From the NCBI RefSeq assembly GCF_000340565.2, contig NZ_CP007203.1, forward strand, positions 4,314,937-4,378,936: DNA of 64,000 bases. The letters run 5' to 3'. A model generated the notes under the pieces. The model was given only the letters and a program-made list of their open reading frames with translations. It was not told where the DNA came from and did no database searches. The DNA comes from Nodularia spumigena CCY9414 (GTDB lineage Bacteria > Cyanobacteriota > Cyanobacteriia > Cyanobacteriales > Nostocaceae). Of this stretch, positions 53,318 through 62,050 are shown in pieces. How positions within the stretch are numbered: position 1 is the first letter of the stretch; every line of letters begins with the position of its first letter. Position numbers and translations under genes: made by a program.

Positions 53318-53405
53318 GGGAGTGGGGAGTAGGGAGTAGGGAGTAGGGAGTAGGAAACTACTTTTTCTCCCCTGCCCCCTGCCCCCTGCCCCCCTGCTTC
53401 TTCCC
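53318..53405. repeat. STRR (GGGAGTA)n and (CCCCCTG)n
   Basis: Five or so GGGAGTA heptamers (53318-53354) followed by CCCCCTG units (53370-53398), between hisZ and the ferredoxin gene. Confidence 0.8.
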
Positions 53406-53453
53406 CTGCTAGGCTAGATATAGCTGATCCGAAACAGAGGGAATCGAAAAAAA

Positions 53454-53678
53454 ATGCCGCACACGATTGTAACTGATGTTTGTGAAGGTGTTGCTGACTG
53501 CGTAGATGCTTGTCCAGTAGCTTGTATTCATGAAGGCCCAGGTAAAAATGTCAAAGGAACCGATTGGTATTGGATTGATTTTGCCACCTGTATCGATTGT
53601 GGTATATGTATCGAAGTTTGCCCTGTAGCAGATGCGATCGTTCCAGAAGAACGATCTGATTTGCAAAAAACACCGTAA
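53454..53678 (+). CDS. Bacterial-type ferredoxin (4Fe-4S/3Fe-4S)
   Basis: A 74-residue two-cluster ferredoxin. Cysteines are at C10, C16, C20 and C24 and at C46, C49, C52 and C56; the second set is the classic CxxCxxCxxxCP. The spacing of the first set resembles 7Fe ferredoxins, so one site may be [3Fe-4S]. The central segment VKGTDWYWIDFATC is well conserved in the group. It carries electrons in the cytoplasm; the partner is unknown. It is followed by a good terminator, so it is a single-gene unit. Confidence 0.9.
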   Translation: MPHTIVTDVCEGVADCVDACPVACIHEGPGKNVKGTDWYWIDFATCIDCGICIEVCPVADAIVPEERSDLQKTP

Positions 53679-53709
53679 ATTTAAATATTGGCGCAAATTT
53701 TTGCTCAAG

Positions 53710-53746
53710 ACAGGCATTTGAAACACTTCAAGATTGCCTGTTTTTT
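53710..53746 (+). terminator. Terminator of the ferredoxin gene
   Basis: ACAGGCA (53710-53716) pairs with TGCCTGT (53735-53741), with an inner TTGAA/TTCAA extension, followed by TTTTTT. It lies 32 bp after the stop codon. Confidence 0.85.
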
Positions 53747-53941
53747 GTATAAATCTATGTTATGCTGCCAAATCATATGATAAATTTATAACAGATGACA
53801 ACCTGCTAATGTCTGAATAAATTTTGTGTAAAGTGTGTAAAAATGCCTAGTCAAATTTCTCAGGTAGCAGGTATGATTGTTTGGTTGGGTAATACAACAA
53901 ACCGTGTAAACGGTAAATCACGCGAGACTTTTGCAAAACTT

Positions 53942-54733
53942 ATGACCAAAAACAGCATAACTACCATTTCTAAGATATTGGCATTCGGTCTGTCTACTAC
54001 AGCAATTGGCCTGATGTCTGCTCAAGCTGCCACAGCAGCAACATTTGATGTGAACTTTACACAACTAGCAGGTTCCATCAACACAGGCGCTAACACAAAT
54101 GAAATTGGCATTTTCCGTGCTAATTTGTCTGGTCTTGGCTCCGATCTCAATTCGATTCTGTTCCAGGATAGTAACAACTTGGCTGGACTAGGTGGTCAAT
54201 TTAGTGGTTTTGATTTAGATTCCATCAAACTCAGCACCACCTTAATTAACAATGCTACAGACATCAACACTTTTGCCGGGTTAAACGTGTTCGATTTTAG
54301 TGCAGCCAACACTGTTTTCACTCCAGGAACCCAACGTACTCCTACAGATCCAGCTTTGTTTGGTACGACCGGAGGCAATGTTAATAACGCAGTTGCTACA
54401 CTGGGAAGCTTTGATGGTAGCTTGATTGATACTGACCTTAATAACAACGATCCCACAGATTTGGTTGGTAACGGATTTGTTAGCTTAGGTGATGGTGGTT
54501 CAATTCTATTTAACCTGACTAGTGCCGTTTCTACAGATGGTCCACTATATCTTTACGTTGGAGAAGTGGGTAACAACGGTGAGTTCCCAGGTCCACTTAC
54601 CGCCACCGTCGCAGATGTTCCAGTCGATCCCCAACCTCCTGTTTCAGTTCCTGAACCTGCTAGTATAGCTGCTTTATCCTTAATGGGAATCTACTTCGCA
54701 TCGCGCCGTAGACAGACAACAAAGCCTGTATAG
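53942..54733 (+). CDS. PEP-CTERM sorting domain-containing protein
   Basis: A 263-residue exported protein. The signal peptide runs from MTKNSITTISKILAFGLSTT to about AATA at residue 35, and the C-terminus has the PEP-CTERM tripartite signal: VPEPAS, a hydrophobic helix (IAALSLMGIYFA) and SRRRQ. This signal directs processing by an exosortase and surface display. The body is low in Lys and rich in Asn, Thr and Gly, with no recognisable enzyme domain. I use the ATG at 53942; an ATG at 53843 would put 33 polar residues before the signal peptide, which is unlikely. Confidence 0.85.
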   Translation: MTKNSITTISKILAFGLSTTAIGLMSAQAATAATFDVNFTQLAGSINTGANTNEIGIFRANLSGLGSDLNSILFQDSNNLAGLGGQFSGFDLDSIKLSTTLINNATDINTFAGLNVFDFSAANTVFTPGTQRTPTDPALFGTTGGNVNNAVATLGSFDGSLIDTDLNNNDPTDLVGNGFVSLGDGGSILFNLTSAVSTDGPLYLYVGEVGNNGEFPGPLTATVADVPVDPQPPVSVPEPASIAALSLMGIYFASRRRQTTKPV

Positions 54734-54769
54734 TTTTCAAAGCAATTGAAGGCGGAAGCCCATTAGTTG

Positions 54770-54799
54770 AGGACAGAAAACCAAAAAAATTTCTGTTCT
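54770..54799 (+). terminator. Possible hairpin terminator after the PEP-CTERM gene
   Basis: AGGACAGAAA (54770-54779) pairs with TTTCTGTTCT (54790-54799) with one mismatch. There is no strong T-tract, so it is weak. Confidence 0.35.
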
Positions 54800-54982
54800 C
54801 AAAGTCATTGCTCAGTGGAAGTCAGATGGAAGACATTTGAGTGTTAAGAAAACTTGATATCATCAGGTTGTCAGGAAAGACTTTTAAACATACCCGTAGA
54901 CTGCAATCAAGTAAACGCCCAAAACCCAAACCACAGGATCAGGAAACAACACCTTTTTTGGCGTACAGGGTGTGACTAGGAA

Positions 54983-55097
54983 CCCAATTACAGCTATTTT
55001 CAGGTAAATGGAACACACAACGCCAATTAAAACCCTGTAGAGGCTTTGCATGAAAATTCTCTACATTGGTAATAAACCGAAAAACGCTGTAATTGGG
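54983..55097. repeat. 115-bp unit with perfect 12-bp inverted ends
   Basis: CCCAATTACAGC at 54983-54994 is matched by GCTGTAATTGGG at 55086-55097, and the match continues imperfectly inward. It is a possible MITE within the gap 54734-55417, which otherwise holds no gene; part of the gap before the ATPase consists of GTTCCGCAGG-type dispersed repeats. Confidence 0.45.
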
Positions 55098-55417
55098 ATA
55101 TACAAAGCGAAATATTTGTCTAATCCCAGTATTCCTAGTCGTGAGAGGTAAATTTTCATGCTGTTGATCACGATAAACAGAGCATAGGTGAAATATCTAT
55201 GCTTTTTTGTCTAAAAAATTATGTAAACTAAATACTAATATTTTTAATTAAAAAAATAACTTTGATTAATTAAACGAATTTGTGGGAACGTTTTCCCGAT
55301 AAAAGCGACTGCGTAAGCGTTAAGCCCATGACAAAGGTAAATTTTACAGACGTTCCGCAGGCATCCCCGCAAGGTAGGATGCAAAGAGCGCTTACATTAT
55401 CAACTTCCAAGGATTTT

Positions 55418-56161
55418 ATGTCAGGTTCAGTCAAGGATTCGACTCCACTGCTAGAAGTTAAAAATGTTCACGCCGGATATAGTAAAGATATAGATATCCT
55501 GCAAGGGGTGAATTTTCGGGTGGAATCAGGGGAATTGGTAACAGTGATTGGCCCCAACGGTGCGGGTAAATCCACCTTAGCCAAAACTATTTTTGGGCTG
55601 TTAACTCCTCACACAGGCACAATTACCTTTAAAGGTGAAAATATTGCTGGACTAAAGTCAAATCAAATAGTCAGGAGGGGAATGTGTTATGTGCCACAAA
55701 TCTCTAATGTTTTTCCTTCCCTGAGTGTGGAAGAAAATTTAGAAATGGGCGCTTTTGTGCGTAATGTACCCCTGAAACCCCTGAAAGAGCAAATTTTTAC
55801 CATGTTTCCCAGATTAAGCGATCGCCGTCGTCAACGTGCTGGTACACTATCAGGAGGAGAACGTCAAATGCTGGCTATGGGCAAAGCTTTGATGTTGGAA
55901 CCGACTTTACTGTTATTGGATGAACCTTCTGCGGCATTATCCCCCATTCTAGTAACGCAAGTATTCGAGCAAATTAAACAAATTAATCAAACAGGTACTG
56001 CTATTGTCTTAGTAGAACAAAATGCCCGTAAAGCCTTAGAAATGGCTGACCGTGGTTATGTACTTGAGTCGGGACGCGATGCTATCTCTGGCCACGGTCA
56101 AGAATTATTACACGATCCTAAAGTAGGTGAACTATACTTGGGCGCAGGTAAAAAACATTGA
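55418..56161 (+). CDS. ABC transporter ATP-binding protein, LivF/NatE type
   Basis: A 247-residue ABC ATPase of the branched-chain or neutral amino-acid group. Walker A is GPNGAGKSTLAKT, the signature LSGGERQMLAMG, Walker B LLLLDEPSAALSP and the LivF-specific VEQNARKALEMADRGYVLESG. In Nostoc-type cyanobacteria such ATPases serve the Nat or urea transporters. No permease or binding protein lies nearby, so it is an orphan component. I use the ATG at 55418 (MSGSVKDSTPLL); upstream open codons are translated from dispersed repeat and are ignored. Confidence 0.87.
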   Translation: MSGSVKDSTPLLEVKNVHAGYSKDIDILQGVNFRVESGELVTVIGPNGAGKSTLAKTIFGLLTPHTGTITFKGENIAGLKSNQIVRRGMCYVPQISNVFPSLSVEENLEMGAFVRNVPLKPLKEQIFTMFPRLSDRRRQRAGTLSGGERQMLAMGKALMLEPTLLLLDEPSAALSPILVTQVFEQIKQINQTGTAIVLVEQNARKALEMADRGYVLESGRDAISGHGQELLHDPKVGELYLGAGKKH

Positions 56162-56501
56162 ATTAGTTACAAATACAAACATCCCCAAGCAATTCAATTC
56201 ATCAAGGATGTTGGAAATTTGCTCTAATTCCTTAAATAAAGCTTAATTCTCTAAAATTTCCATTGCGGCGGCTTAATTGTTCGATTATAATCTATTGTGT
56301 TTTGATTTAAACATCACAACAGATGTACACAGATAATTTCCTCCCTAGAAGGTGAGAAAATTCCATATCAGGTTTGATCGACAAGAGTTGGTAAAAACTG
56401 CAAACATCCGCAAACATTGGATATCTAAAACTATTAACAATTCAGAATCTAAACTTTTGGTTGTTAATTTTTCACTAAAAAATTACTAGAGACACCAAGC
56501 A
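56162..56501. other. Gene-free gap, 340 bp
   Basis: Contains a weak hairpin AACATCC (56178-56184) and GGATGTT (56206-56212) that may terminate the ATPase gene. Nothing else is supported. Confidence 0.35.
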
Positions 56502-57365
56502 ATGACTACACCAGATTTGATGATTGAGGATTTAATACAAAATCCCAATGGCGAAAGTAGAGGTAATTCATCAGTTTCGCCAGAGGAAAAAAGATTTTTA
56601 ACTCTGAAAATAATTGATAAATTGCTGATAGCATCTTTACTATTATTGAGTATTCTGGCGATTAGTTTTTCCGAAAATCAAAAGTTTGCTCTTTATGGTG
56701 TTATAGCACTCTGTTTTGTCTTTTCATTATTCATCATCAATAGACAATTATTTCAAGACTCAAAAAAAGCCGCTAATGAGTACGAAGCTAACAAAAAAGC
56801 CGAAATCTATACTTATTTATTGAATAATAGCTCTTGGCAGCTCAAAAATTTTACGCCAATTAAAGCTAAAGCTTTACAATACTGTCAAGATTTGATTGAC
56901 GACTATAGACGAGTTCGGGATTTATCGAGGACAATTTACTATGTTCTGCAAATTACCACGGTGGTTTTTTCCGGAATCACACCTATTTTAGTGCTGGTAG
57001 ATAAAATAGAAGCAGGACAAACTTGGTTAAAGTGGCTACCGGTTATTTGTCCCGCTATTGCGTCTATACTCGCCAGTATAGTTACGTCGTTCCCCTTTCA
57101 AAAGAATTGGGTAGCTGCTAACACAGTAGTAGAATTATTGGAAGCGGAAGAAGAAAAGTTTATTTTGGGCGTGACACAACCTTATCGTTTCTCTGATACT
57201 TCTGACGAGGTGCAACAGCAAGAAAAAGCCAGCCAAGCTTTAGAACACTTTATTCAACAGGTGAATAACATTCACTTCCAGCAAGTACAGCAGTCAAGTG
57301 AGACGCAGACAGAAAAGAAAGAATCTGCGCCAGCCAATGAATCACAGTCACAACCGACTACCTAA
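56502..57365 (+). CDS. DUF4231 (SLATT-type) membrane protein
   Basis: A 287-residue protein with two pairs of transmembrane helices: LLIASLLLLSILAISF and FALYGVIALCFVFSLFII near residues 42-85, then IYYVLQITTVVFSGITPILVLV and WLPVICPAIASILASIVTSF near 148-195. The paired helices joined by a charged helical region fit DUF4231, a member of the SLATT family. SLATT proteins are predicted pore-forming effectors in bacterial conflict systems, but many are solitary, as here. The C-terminal 80 residues are Gln/Glu-rich helix (EKASQALEHFIQQVNN). No sensor gene is adjacent. Confidence 0.75.
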   Translation: MTTPDLMIEDLIQNPNGESRGNSSVSPEEKRFLTLKIIDKLLIASLLLLSILAISFSENQKFALYGVIALCFVFSLFIINRQLFQDSKKAANEYEANKKAEIYTYLLNNSSWQLKNFTPIKAKALQYCQDLIDDYRRVRDLSRTIYYVLQITTVVFSGITPILVLVDKIEAGQTWLKWLPVICPAIASILASIVTSFPFQKNWVAANTVVELLEAEEEKFILGVTQPYRFSDTSDEVQQQEKASQALEHFIQQVNNIHFQQVQQSSETQTEKKESAPANESQSQPTT

Positions 57366-57451
57366 TTAACAGCAATTTTTTTGCCTCACGCAGAGGCGCA
57401 GAGGCGCAGAGAATCAATTTGGAATCTCTGCGTTACTCTGTCGAAAGGATT

Positions 57452-58624
57452 TTAATATTCTGGAACTGAAGGATCTACTTCTTTGCTCCAAGCGTTTATT
57501 CCGCCTTTGACATTAGTCCCCTCAATTCCGGCTTCTTTGAGGATAGCCAAGGCTTTGGCGGAGCGTCCGCCTAGTTTACAATGAGCAATTAAGCGATGTC
57601 CATTGAGGATTTCTTTGACTTTGGCTACACCGTCGCCGTTTTCAATATCTGGTAAGGGTATCAATACAGCACCAGGAATTTTGGCGATTTCGTATTCATG
57701 AGGGTTACGGACATCTAATAGCACAAAATCTTTTGCGCCGCTATCCAGTAATTCTTTTAATTCTTTGACGGTCATTTCTGACATTTCCATCTGCTGTTTA
57801 GCCTCCTCTGCTTGAGCTTGGGGAATTCCGCAGAATTGTTCGTAGTCTATCAGTTTTTCAATAACTGGGCGAATGGGATTTGGACGAAGTTTCAATTCCC
57901 GAAATTTCATTTCTAAGGCATCGTACAATAGTAATCTTCCACTGAGGGTAGTACCCTTTCCTGTGACGATTTTTACTGTTTCTGTCGCCTGAATAATTCC
58001 AATCATTCCTGGTAAAATACCGAGTACGCCGCCTTCTGCACAGGAAGGAACCATTCCTGGTGGTGGTGGTTCTGGGTAAAGGTCACGATAGTTGGGACCA
58101 CCTTCGTAGTTAAAGACCGTGGCTTGCCCTTCAAATCGGAAAATGGAGCCGTAGACGTTCGGCTTATCTAGCAGTACGCAAGCGTCATTCACGAGGTATC
58201 TGGTGGGGAAATTATCAGTACCATCTACGACGATATCATAAGGTTTCATGATATCCAGGGCGTTTTCAGCACTGAGGCGAGTTTCGTATAAGTCAACCTG
58301 ACAATGGGGGTTAATTTCGTGTATCCGGTTTTTTGCGGATTCAATTTTGGGTTTACCTACCCAGGATGTACCGTGTATGACTTGGCGTTGGAGGTTGGAA
58401 GTATCGACGATATCGAAATCTACTATACCAATGCGTCCAATACCTGCGGCTGCAAGATATAACAGTAATGGCGAACCTAGTCCACCAGTACCAATACACA
58501 ATACACTGGCAGCTTTTAAACGCTTTTGTCCTTCTAGTCCAATTTCTGGCAAGATTAAATGGCGGGAGTAGCGTTCGTAATCGTCTTTAGTCAACTGGAT
58601 TTCTTCCAGGTTGGGATTTAGCAT
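57452..58624 (-). CDS. moeB: MoeB-type E1-like adenylyltransferase with rhodanese domain
   Basis: A 390-residue protein. The E1-like ThiF/MoeB domain (1-260) has the nucleotide motif LCIGTGGLGSPLLLYLAAAG near residue 43 and DIVDTSNLQRQVIHG near 70 and DGTDNFPTRYLVNDAC near 135. The C-terminal rhodanese domain (about 285-385) carries the active cysteine in LIAHCKLGGRSAKAL. It activates the C-terminus of a ubiquitin-like sulfur carrier (MoaD or ThiS type). Coupled to a JAMM protease and a four-helix protein, all leftward, it suggests a sulfur-carrier processing unit; molybdopterin or thio-cofactor synthesis is likely. Confidence 0.9.
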   Translation of the reverse strand: MLNPNLEEIQLTKDDYERYSRHLILPEIGLEGQKRLKAASVLCIGTGGLGSPLLLYLAAAGIGRIGIVDFDIVDTSNLQRQVIHGTSWVGKPKIESAKNRIHEINPHCQVDLYETRLSAENALDIMKPYDIVVDGTDNFPTRYLVNDACVLLDKPNVYGSIFRFEGQATVFNYEGGPNYRDLYPEPPPPGMVPSCAEGGVLGILPGMIGIIQATETVKIVTGKGTTLSGRLLLYDALEMKFRELKLRPNPIRPVIEKLIDYEQFCGIPQAQAEEAKQQMEMSEMTVKELKELLDSGAKDFVLLDVRNPHEYEIAKIPGAVLIPLPDIENGDGVAKVKEILNGHRLIAHCKLGGRSAKALAILKEAGIEGTNVKGGINAWSKEVDPSVPEY

Positions 58625-58676
58625 AGCAGTTAGGTAGATCAGCCGAGAATATTGATCTTATCGAAAAACGATATTT

Positions 58677-59141
58677 TTAAATTTTTTCAATTGACTCTGG
58701 TTGGAATTGGTGATGATCATCAAGAATCCAACTTTTGACTGTAGCAGCTTTACCATTTTGAACAGAAACTATTATATATGAGTATTCTGCCCAAGCATAT
58801 AGGCGATCGCATTCTGATGGTGTAGCGGAATTATCTGGGTGGGAGTGGTAGATACCGATAATATTTAATCCGCGATCGCCTGCGGCTTTTTGTGCCTGTA
58901 ACATAACTTGGGGAGCGATCGCATATCGTTTTCTGGTACTCTGTACTGTGGGTTCATCTGGAAAATCATCGGCTTGGGTATTCCAAGCGTTTTCTGTAGG
59001 CATTATTTCCATAACAATTTTACCCTCCCTACCCAGAAAACCGAGAATTAGTCCACAGCATTCTTCTGGGTAGGTGCTTTCAGCATGAGTACAGATAATT
59101 TGTAGGTGTTCAGGAAGGAGTTTGAGAACCCGACTATTCAT
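58677..59141 (-). CDS. JAMM/MPN+ (M67) metalloprotease
   Basis: A 154-residue Mov34/MPN/PAD-1 protease. The JAMM zinc site is complete: E27 in PEECCGLILG, and H99, H101, S109 and D112 in IYHSHPDNSATPSECD. Prokaryotic JAMM enzymes trim residues beyond the C-terminal Gly-Gly of ubiquitin-like sulfur carriers or act as desampylases. The adjoining MoeB-type E1 (52 bp downstream) fits that role. I place the start at ATG 59141, which overlaps the stop codon of the four-helix gene by 8 bp (ATGAATAG), rather than at 59165. Confidence 0.88.
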   Translation of the reverse strand: MNSRVLKLLPEHLQIICTHAESTYPEECCGLILGFLGREGKIVMEIMPTENAWNTQADDFPDEPTVQSTRKRYAIAPQVMLQAQKAAGDRGLNIIGIYHSHPDNSATPSECDRLYAWAEYSYIIVSVQNGKAATVKSWILDDHHQFQPESIEKI

Positions 59142-59499
59142 CAAAATTGTGACTTTGCTTGTCAATGTAAGATGCTAGCAGTTCCTTGACTTCCACCACG
59201 TCACTGATTAAAAGATCATAATCAGACGAGTCCAGCATATTCAACTCAAAGCAAAGCAGCAGGTAATATTCCACCTCTATCACTGCATCTCGCGCCATTT
59301 CCAGAAAATCCAGTTGCATTTCATAGTCATCGCGATCGCATCCCTGAGCTATTTTAATAGGAATGGCAGCACAAGCTAAACGAATTTGTTGTGTTAGCCC
59401 CTGTAATTCCTCTTCTGGAAAGGTTTTAGTAATTTCATAGACTGCAATTGTGAGTTCGTGCGCTTTTTCCCATTCTTGCAGCTCTCTAAAGTCTGTCAT
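59134..59499 (-). CDS. Four-helix bundle protein (S23 family)
   Basis: A 121-residue protein of the family named after the 23S rRNA intervening-sequence protein. It shows the four amphipathic helices, beginning RELQEWEKAHELTIAVYEIT, with LTQQIRLACAAIPIKIAQGC and EYYLLLCFELNMLDSSDY. It forms pentamers in known structures; the biological role is unsettled. It overlaps the JAMM gene by 8 bp and is upstream in the same operon, an uncommon setting. I take ATG 59499; a GTG at 59538 would extend it by 13 residues. Confidence 0.8.
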   Translation of the reverse strand: MTDFRELQEWEKAHELTIAVYEITKTFPEEELQGLTQQIRLACAAIPIKIAQGCDRDDYEMQLDFLEMARDAVIEVEYYLLLCFELNMLDSSDYDLLISDVVEVKELLASYIDKQSHNFDE

Positions 59500-59700
59500 G
59501 TTTATATTGGTATCCTTGAGGATTAAGAGGGTGACCAATGCCTACTATAATGATATGCCACTATCATCCCACCTACCCAAATTAACTAGAATCCAAATCA
59601 CGTAAAAATTTGACATTTTTCTTTACGTTAATTACTGCAATTAGGTCACTCAGGAAATTTTCTTAATAGTTACCCAATGCGGATTTGAACAAATACACCA

Positions 59701-59765
59701 ACCTCACCCCCAACCCCTCTGGTTGCTTTCGCGTAGCGTTTCCCTTTGAGAGAAGGAGAGGGGAG
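59701..59765. repeat. 65-bp intergenic repeat, inverse copy at 40871-40935
   Basis: ACCTCACCCCCAACCCCTCT, then GGTTGCTTTCGCGTAGCG and a purine-rich tail. It is the reverse complement of the unit at 40871-40935. It lies directly downstream of the alpha/beta hydrolase gene. Confidence 0.7.
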
Positions 59766-59778
59766 ATGTTGAAGCAAG

Positions 59779-60573
59779 TCACAGACGGGCTAAAAATTTC
59801 AGCATGAGGGAAATTACTGTATCCGAGGACTCAATCAACAAGCCATGACCACCACGGTCTAACACTACCAGTTCAGCGTGGGGAATACCTTGAGCTAGTT
59901 GTTCAGAAAACTTAACTGGGGTGAGAATATCTTCTTTTCCCACTAAAATCAGCGTGGGACAGTGAATTTTATGCAGTCGGTCTTGTGTATCACTGCTGAG
60001 TATAGCCCGACTATGATGATAGAGTGTATGTGTAGCTGGTGTAAAGGGATAATTCACTGCCCACTCAATTAGTTGTTCTACCATCCCTGGAATACTATAA
60101 AACTCATCAGTAAATATCCAGGGAAATACAACTTTTTGATAAAGCTTCAGGTCTATACTACTGGGGAGGTCGCCCCATGTGGAAATCACATGATTGAATC
60201 TTTCATCACCCTTAGCTAGGGAAGAAAGCAAAATTAGACTTTTTACCCTTCCAGGCTGCGCTAAGACCAGTTCTTGGGCAATTTGACCACCCATCGAATG
60301 ACCGACTACACTTACCTGATTGATACCGATGTGGTCAAGTAATGCCGCTATATCATTAGCCATCTGCTGAAGATTATAAGGACTATCGGGGGCAGAACTG
60401 CGCCCCAGTCCGCGATTATCCACACGAATAACTTGATATTGGGTAACGAGGGATGGCATGATTAACGACCAATAGGAGTGATCGCATAAGAAACCAGCAA
60501 TTAATAATAAAGGTTCACCCTGTCCTTTGATGTCATAGAACAAATCAATTCCGTTAACCTGAACTTTTGGCAT
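59779..60573 (-). CDS. Alpha/beta hydrolase
   Basis: A 264-residue alpha/beta-fold hydrolase. The nucleophile is in VVGHSMGGQIAQELV (GHSMG, near residue 93), the oxyanion region is IAGFLCDHSYWSLI, the acid lies in ILVGKEDILTPVKF and the His in VLDRGGHGLLIE. It resembles the 3-oxoadipate enol-lactonase-like group, but the substrate cannot be given. I start at the ATG 60573 (MPKVQVNG); a longer frame to 60669 would overlap the divergent ABC gene and is discarded. Only 36 bp separates the divergent start codons, so promoters must overlap. Confidence 0.85.
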   Translation of the reverse strand: MPKVQVNGIDLFYDIKGQGEPLLLIAGFLCDHSYWSLIMPSLVTQYQVIRVDNRGLGRSSAPDSPYNLQQMANDIAALLDHIGINQVSVVGHSMGGQIAQELVLAQPGRVKSLILLSSLAKGDERFNHVISTWGDLPSSIDLKLYQKVVFPWIFTDEFYSIPGMVEQLIEWAVNYPFTPATHTLYHHSRAILSSDTQDRLHKIHCPTLILVGKEDILTPVKFSEQLAQGIPHAELVVLDRGGHGLLIESSDTVISLMLKFLARL

Positions 60574-60609
60574 AAGTCGTAAATAACTATAAAAAAAATT
60601 AACTTGGTG

Positions 60610-61368
60610 ATGCAACAACAAAAACCAATGGCTGTGGAATTTCGCGATGTTACCTTTAGCCGCAACCATCGCCCTTTAGTATCTCATCTCAATTTCTCTA
60701 TTAGTCAAGGAGAAGCCTTAGTATTACTCGGACGTAGTGGAAGCGGTAAAACTACTACAATGAAATTAATCAATCGCCTTTTTACACCTACACAAGGTGA
60801 AGTATTATTTAATGGCATTCCCACAAATCAATGGGATGAAATTAAATTGCGGCGTAATATTGGTTATGTGATTCAAGAAACTGGTTTATTTCCCCATTTT
60901 ACTGTAGAACGTAACGTGGGTTTAGTCCCGAATTTGCTCGGTTGGCAATCTAAACAAATTAAAATGCGGGTTTATGAATTGTTGCAGATGGTAGGCTTAG
61001 ATCCTGGACAATTTGCGGGGCGTTATCCTCATGAACTTTCCGGCGGACAAAAGCAACGAGTCGGTGTAGCTAGAGCATTAGCGGCAGATCCTCCAGTATT
61101 ATTGATGGATGAACCTTTCGGCGCACTCGATCCCATTACCCGCTTAGAACTCCAACAAGAATTTCACCGCTTACAACAGGAATTAAATAAAACAGTGGTG
61201 TTTGTCACCCATGATATTCAAGAAGCCTTTGTTTTAGCTGACCGAATTGGGTTAATGTGTGAGGGAGAATTGGTAGTATTAGGGACAAAGGATGAATTTA
61301 AGCTCTCTCCACATCCAGAAAGTCTAGCTTTTCTGCAATGTCTGCAATCACTGGAACAGAGTTTATGA
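60610..61368 (+). CDS. Osmoprotectant ABC transporter ATPase (OpuCA-like)
   Basis: A 252-residue ATPase of the glycine betaine/choline importer group. Walker A is GRSGSGKTTTMKL (residues 40-52), the Q-loop YVIQETGLFPHFTVERNVGLVP, the signature LSGGQKQRVGVARAL and Walker B LLMDEPFGALDP. The C-terminal CBS domains of Bacillus OpuCA are missing, so gating by ionic strength may differ. I use the ATG at 60610. It is the first of three coupled genes; its stop overlaps the permease start (ATGA). Confidence 0.88.
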   Translation: MQQQKPMAVEFRDVTFSRNHRPLVSHLNFSISQGEALVLLGRSGSGKTTTMKLINRLFTPTQGEVLFNGIPTNQWDEIKLRRNIGYVIQETGLFPHFTVERNVGLVPNLLGWQSKQIKMRVYELLQMVGLDPGQFAGRYPHELSGGQKQRVGVARALAADPPVLLMDEPFGALDPITRLELQQEFHRLQQELNKTVVFVTHDIQEAFVLADRIGLMCEGELVVLGTKDEFKLSPHPESLAFLQCLQSLEQSL

Positions 61369-61997
61369 AAGACTTTTTCTTGATCAAGTATGGCCCAGAA
61401 ATCCTGCAACATACCCTAGAACACTTATTTATGGTGAGTATTGCGATCGCCACTGCTACACTTATCGGTATTCCTTTAGGTATTTTAATCACCCGCCAAA
61501 CTCACCTGCGCCAACCGATTCTCGGTATAGCCAATATTCTCCAAACTATTCCTAGTTTAGCATTATTCGGGTTATTAATTCCAGTCCCGATAATTGGGGG
61601 AATTGGTGTTGTCCCAGCAATTGTTGCTCTAACTTTATATTCCTTTCTGCCGATAATTCGCAATACGTACACTGGTATCATGGGGGTAGATCCCGCCATT
61701 CGCGAAGCTGGGCGAGGTATGGGAATGACAGATAAACAATTGTTGTTACAAGTAGATATTCCCTTAGCAATGGGGGTAATTTTGGCAGGTGTGCGGGTAG
61801 CAACAGTTATTTCTATCGGTATCGCTACTATCGCCGCAGCCATTGGTGCTGGTGGTTTGGGCGTGTTTATTTTTCGCGGAATTGCAGTGGTAAATAATCA
61901 GTTAATTTTAGCTGGTGCGGTACCTGCGGCGATGATTGCATTAGTCGCTGATTTAGCTATTGGTTGGCTGGAACAAAAATTAAAAGTTAAAGCTTGA
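61365..61997 (+). CDS. Osmoprotectant ABC permease (OpuCB-like)
   Basis: A 210-residue inner-membrane permease with five to six helices. The ATPase-docking loop is IREAGRGMGMTDKQLLLQVDIPLAM near residue 110, and the GGLGVFIFRGI end is typical of glycine betaine/OpuCB permeases. The ATG at 61365 overlaps the ATPase stop (ATGA), which decides the start; an ATG at 61338 is in frame but unlikely. Together with the ATPase and the lipoprotein it forms a complete importer, presumably for compatible solutes. Confidence 0.87.
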   Translation: MKDFFLIKYGPEILQHTLEHLFMVSIAIATATLIGIPLGILITRQTHLRQPILGIANILQTIPSLALFGLLIPVPIIGGIGVVPAIVALTLYSFLPIIRNTYTGIMGVDPAIREAGRGMGMTDKQLLLQVDIPLAMGVILAGVRVATVISIGIATIAAAIGAGGLGVFIFRGIAVVNNQLILAGAVPAAMIALVADLAIGWLEQKLKVKA

Positions 61998-62050
61998 ATT
62001 GCGCTTAAGTATGGCGATTGTGAAAAGCTGAATACAGAGAAGTTTAGGTT

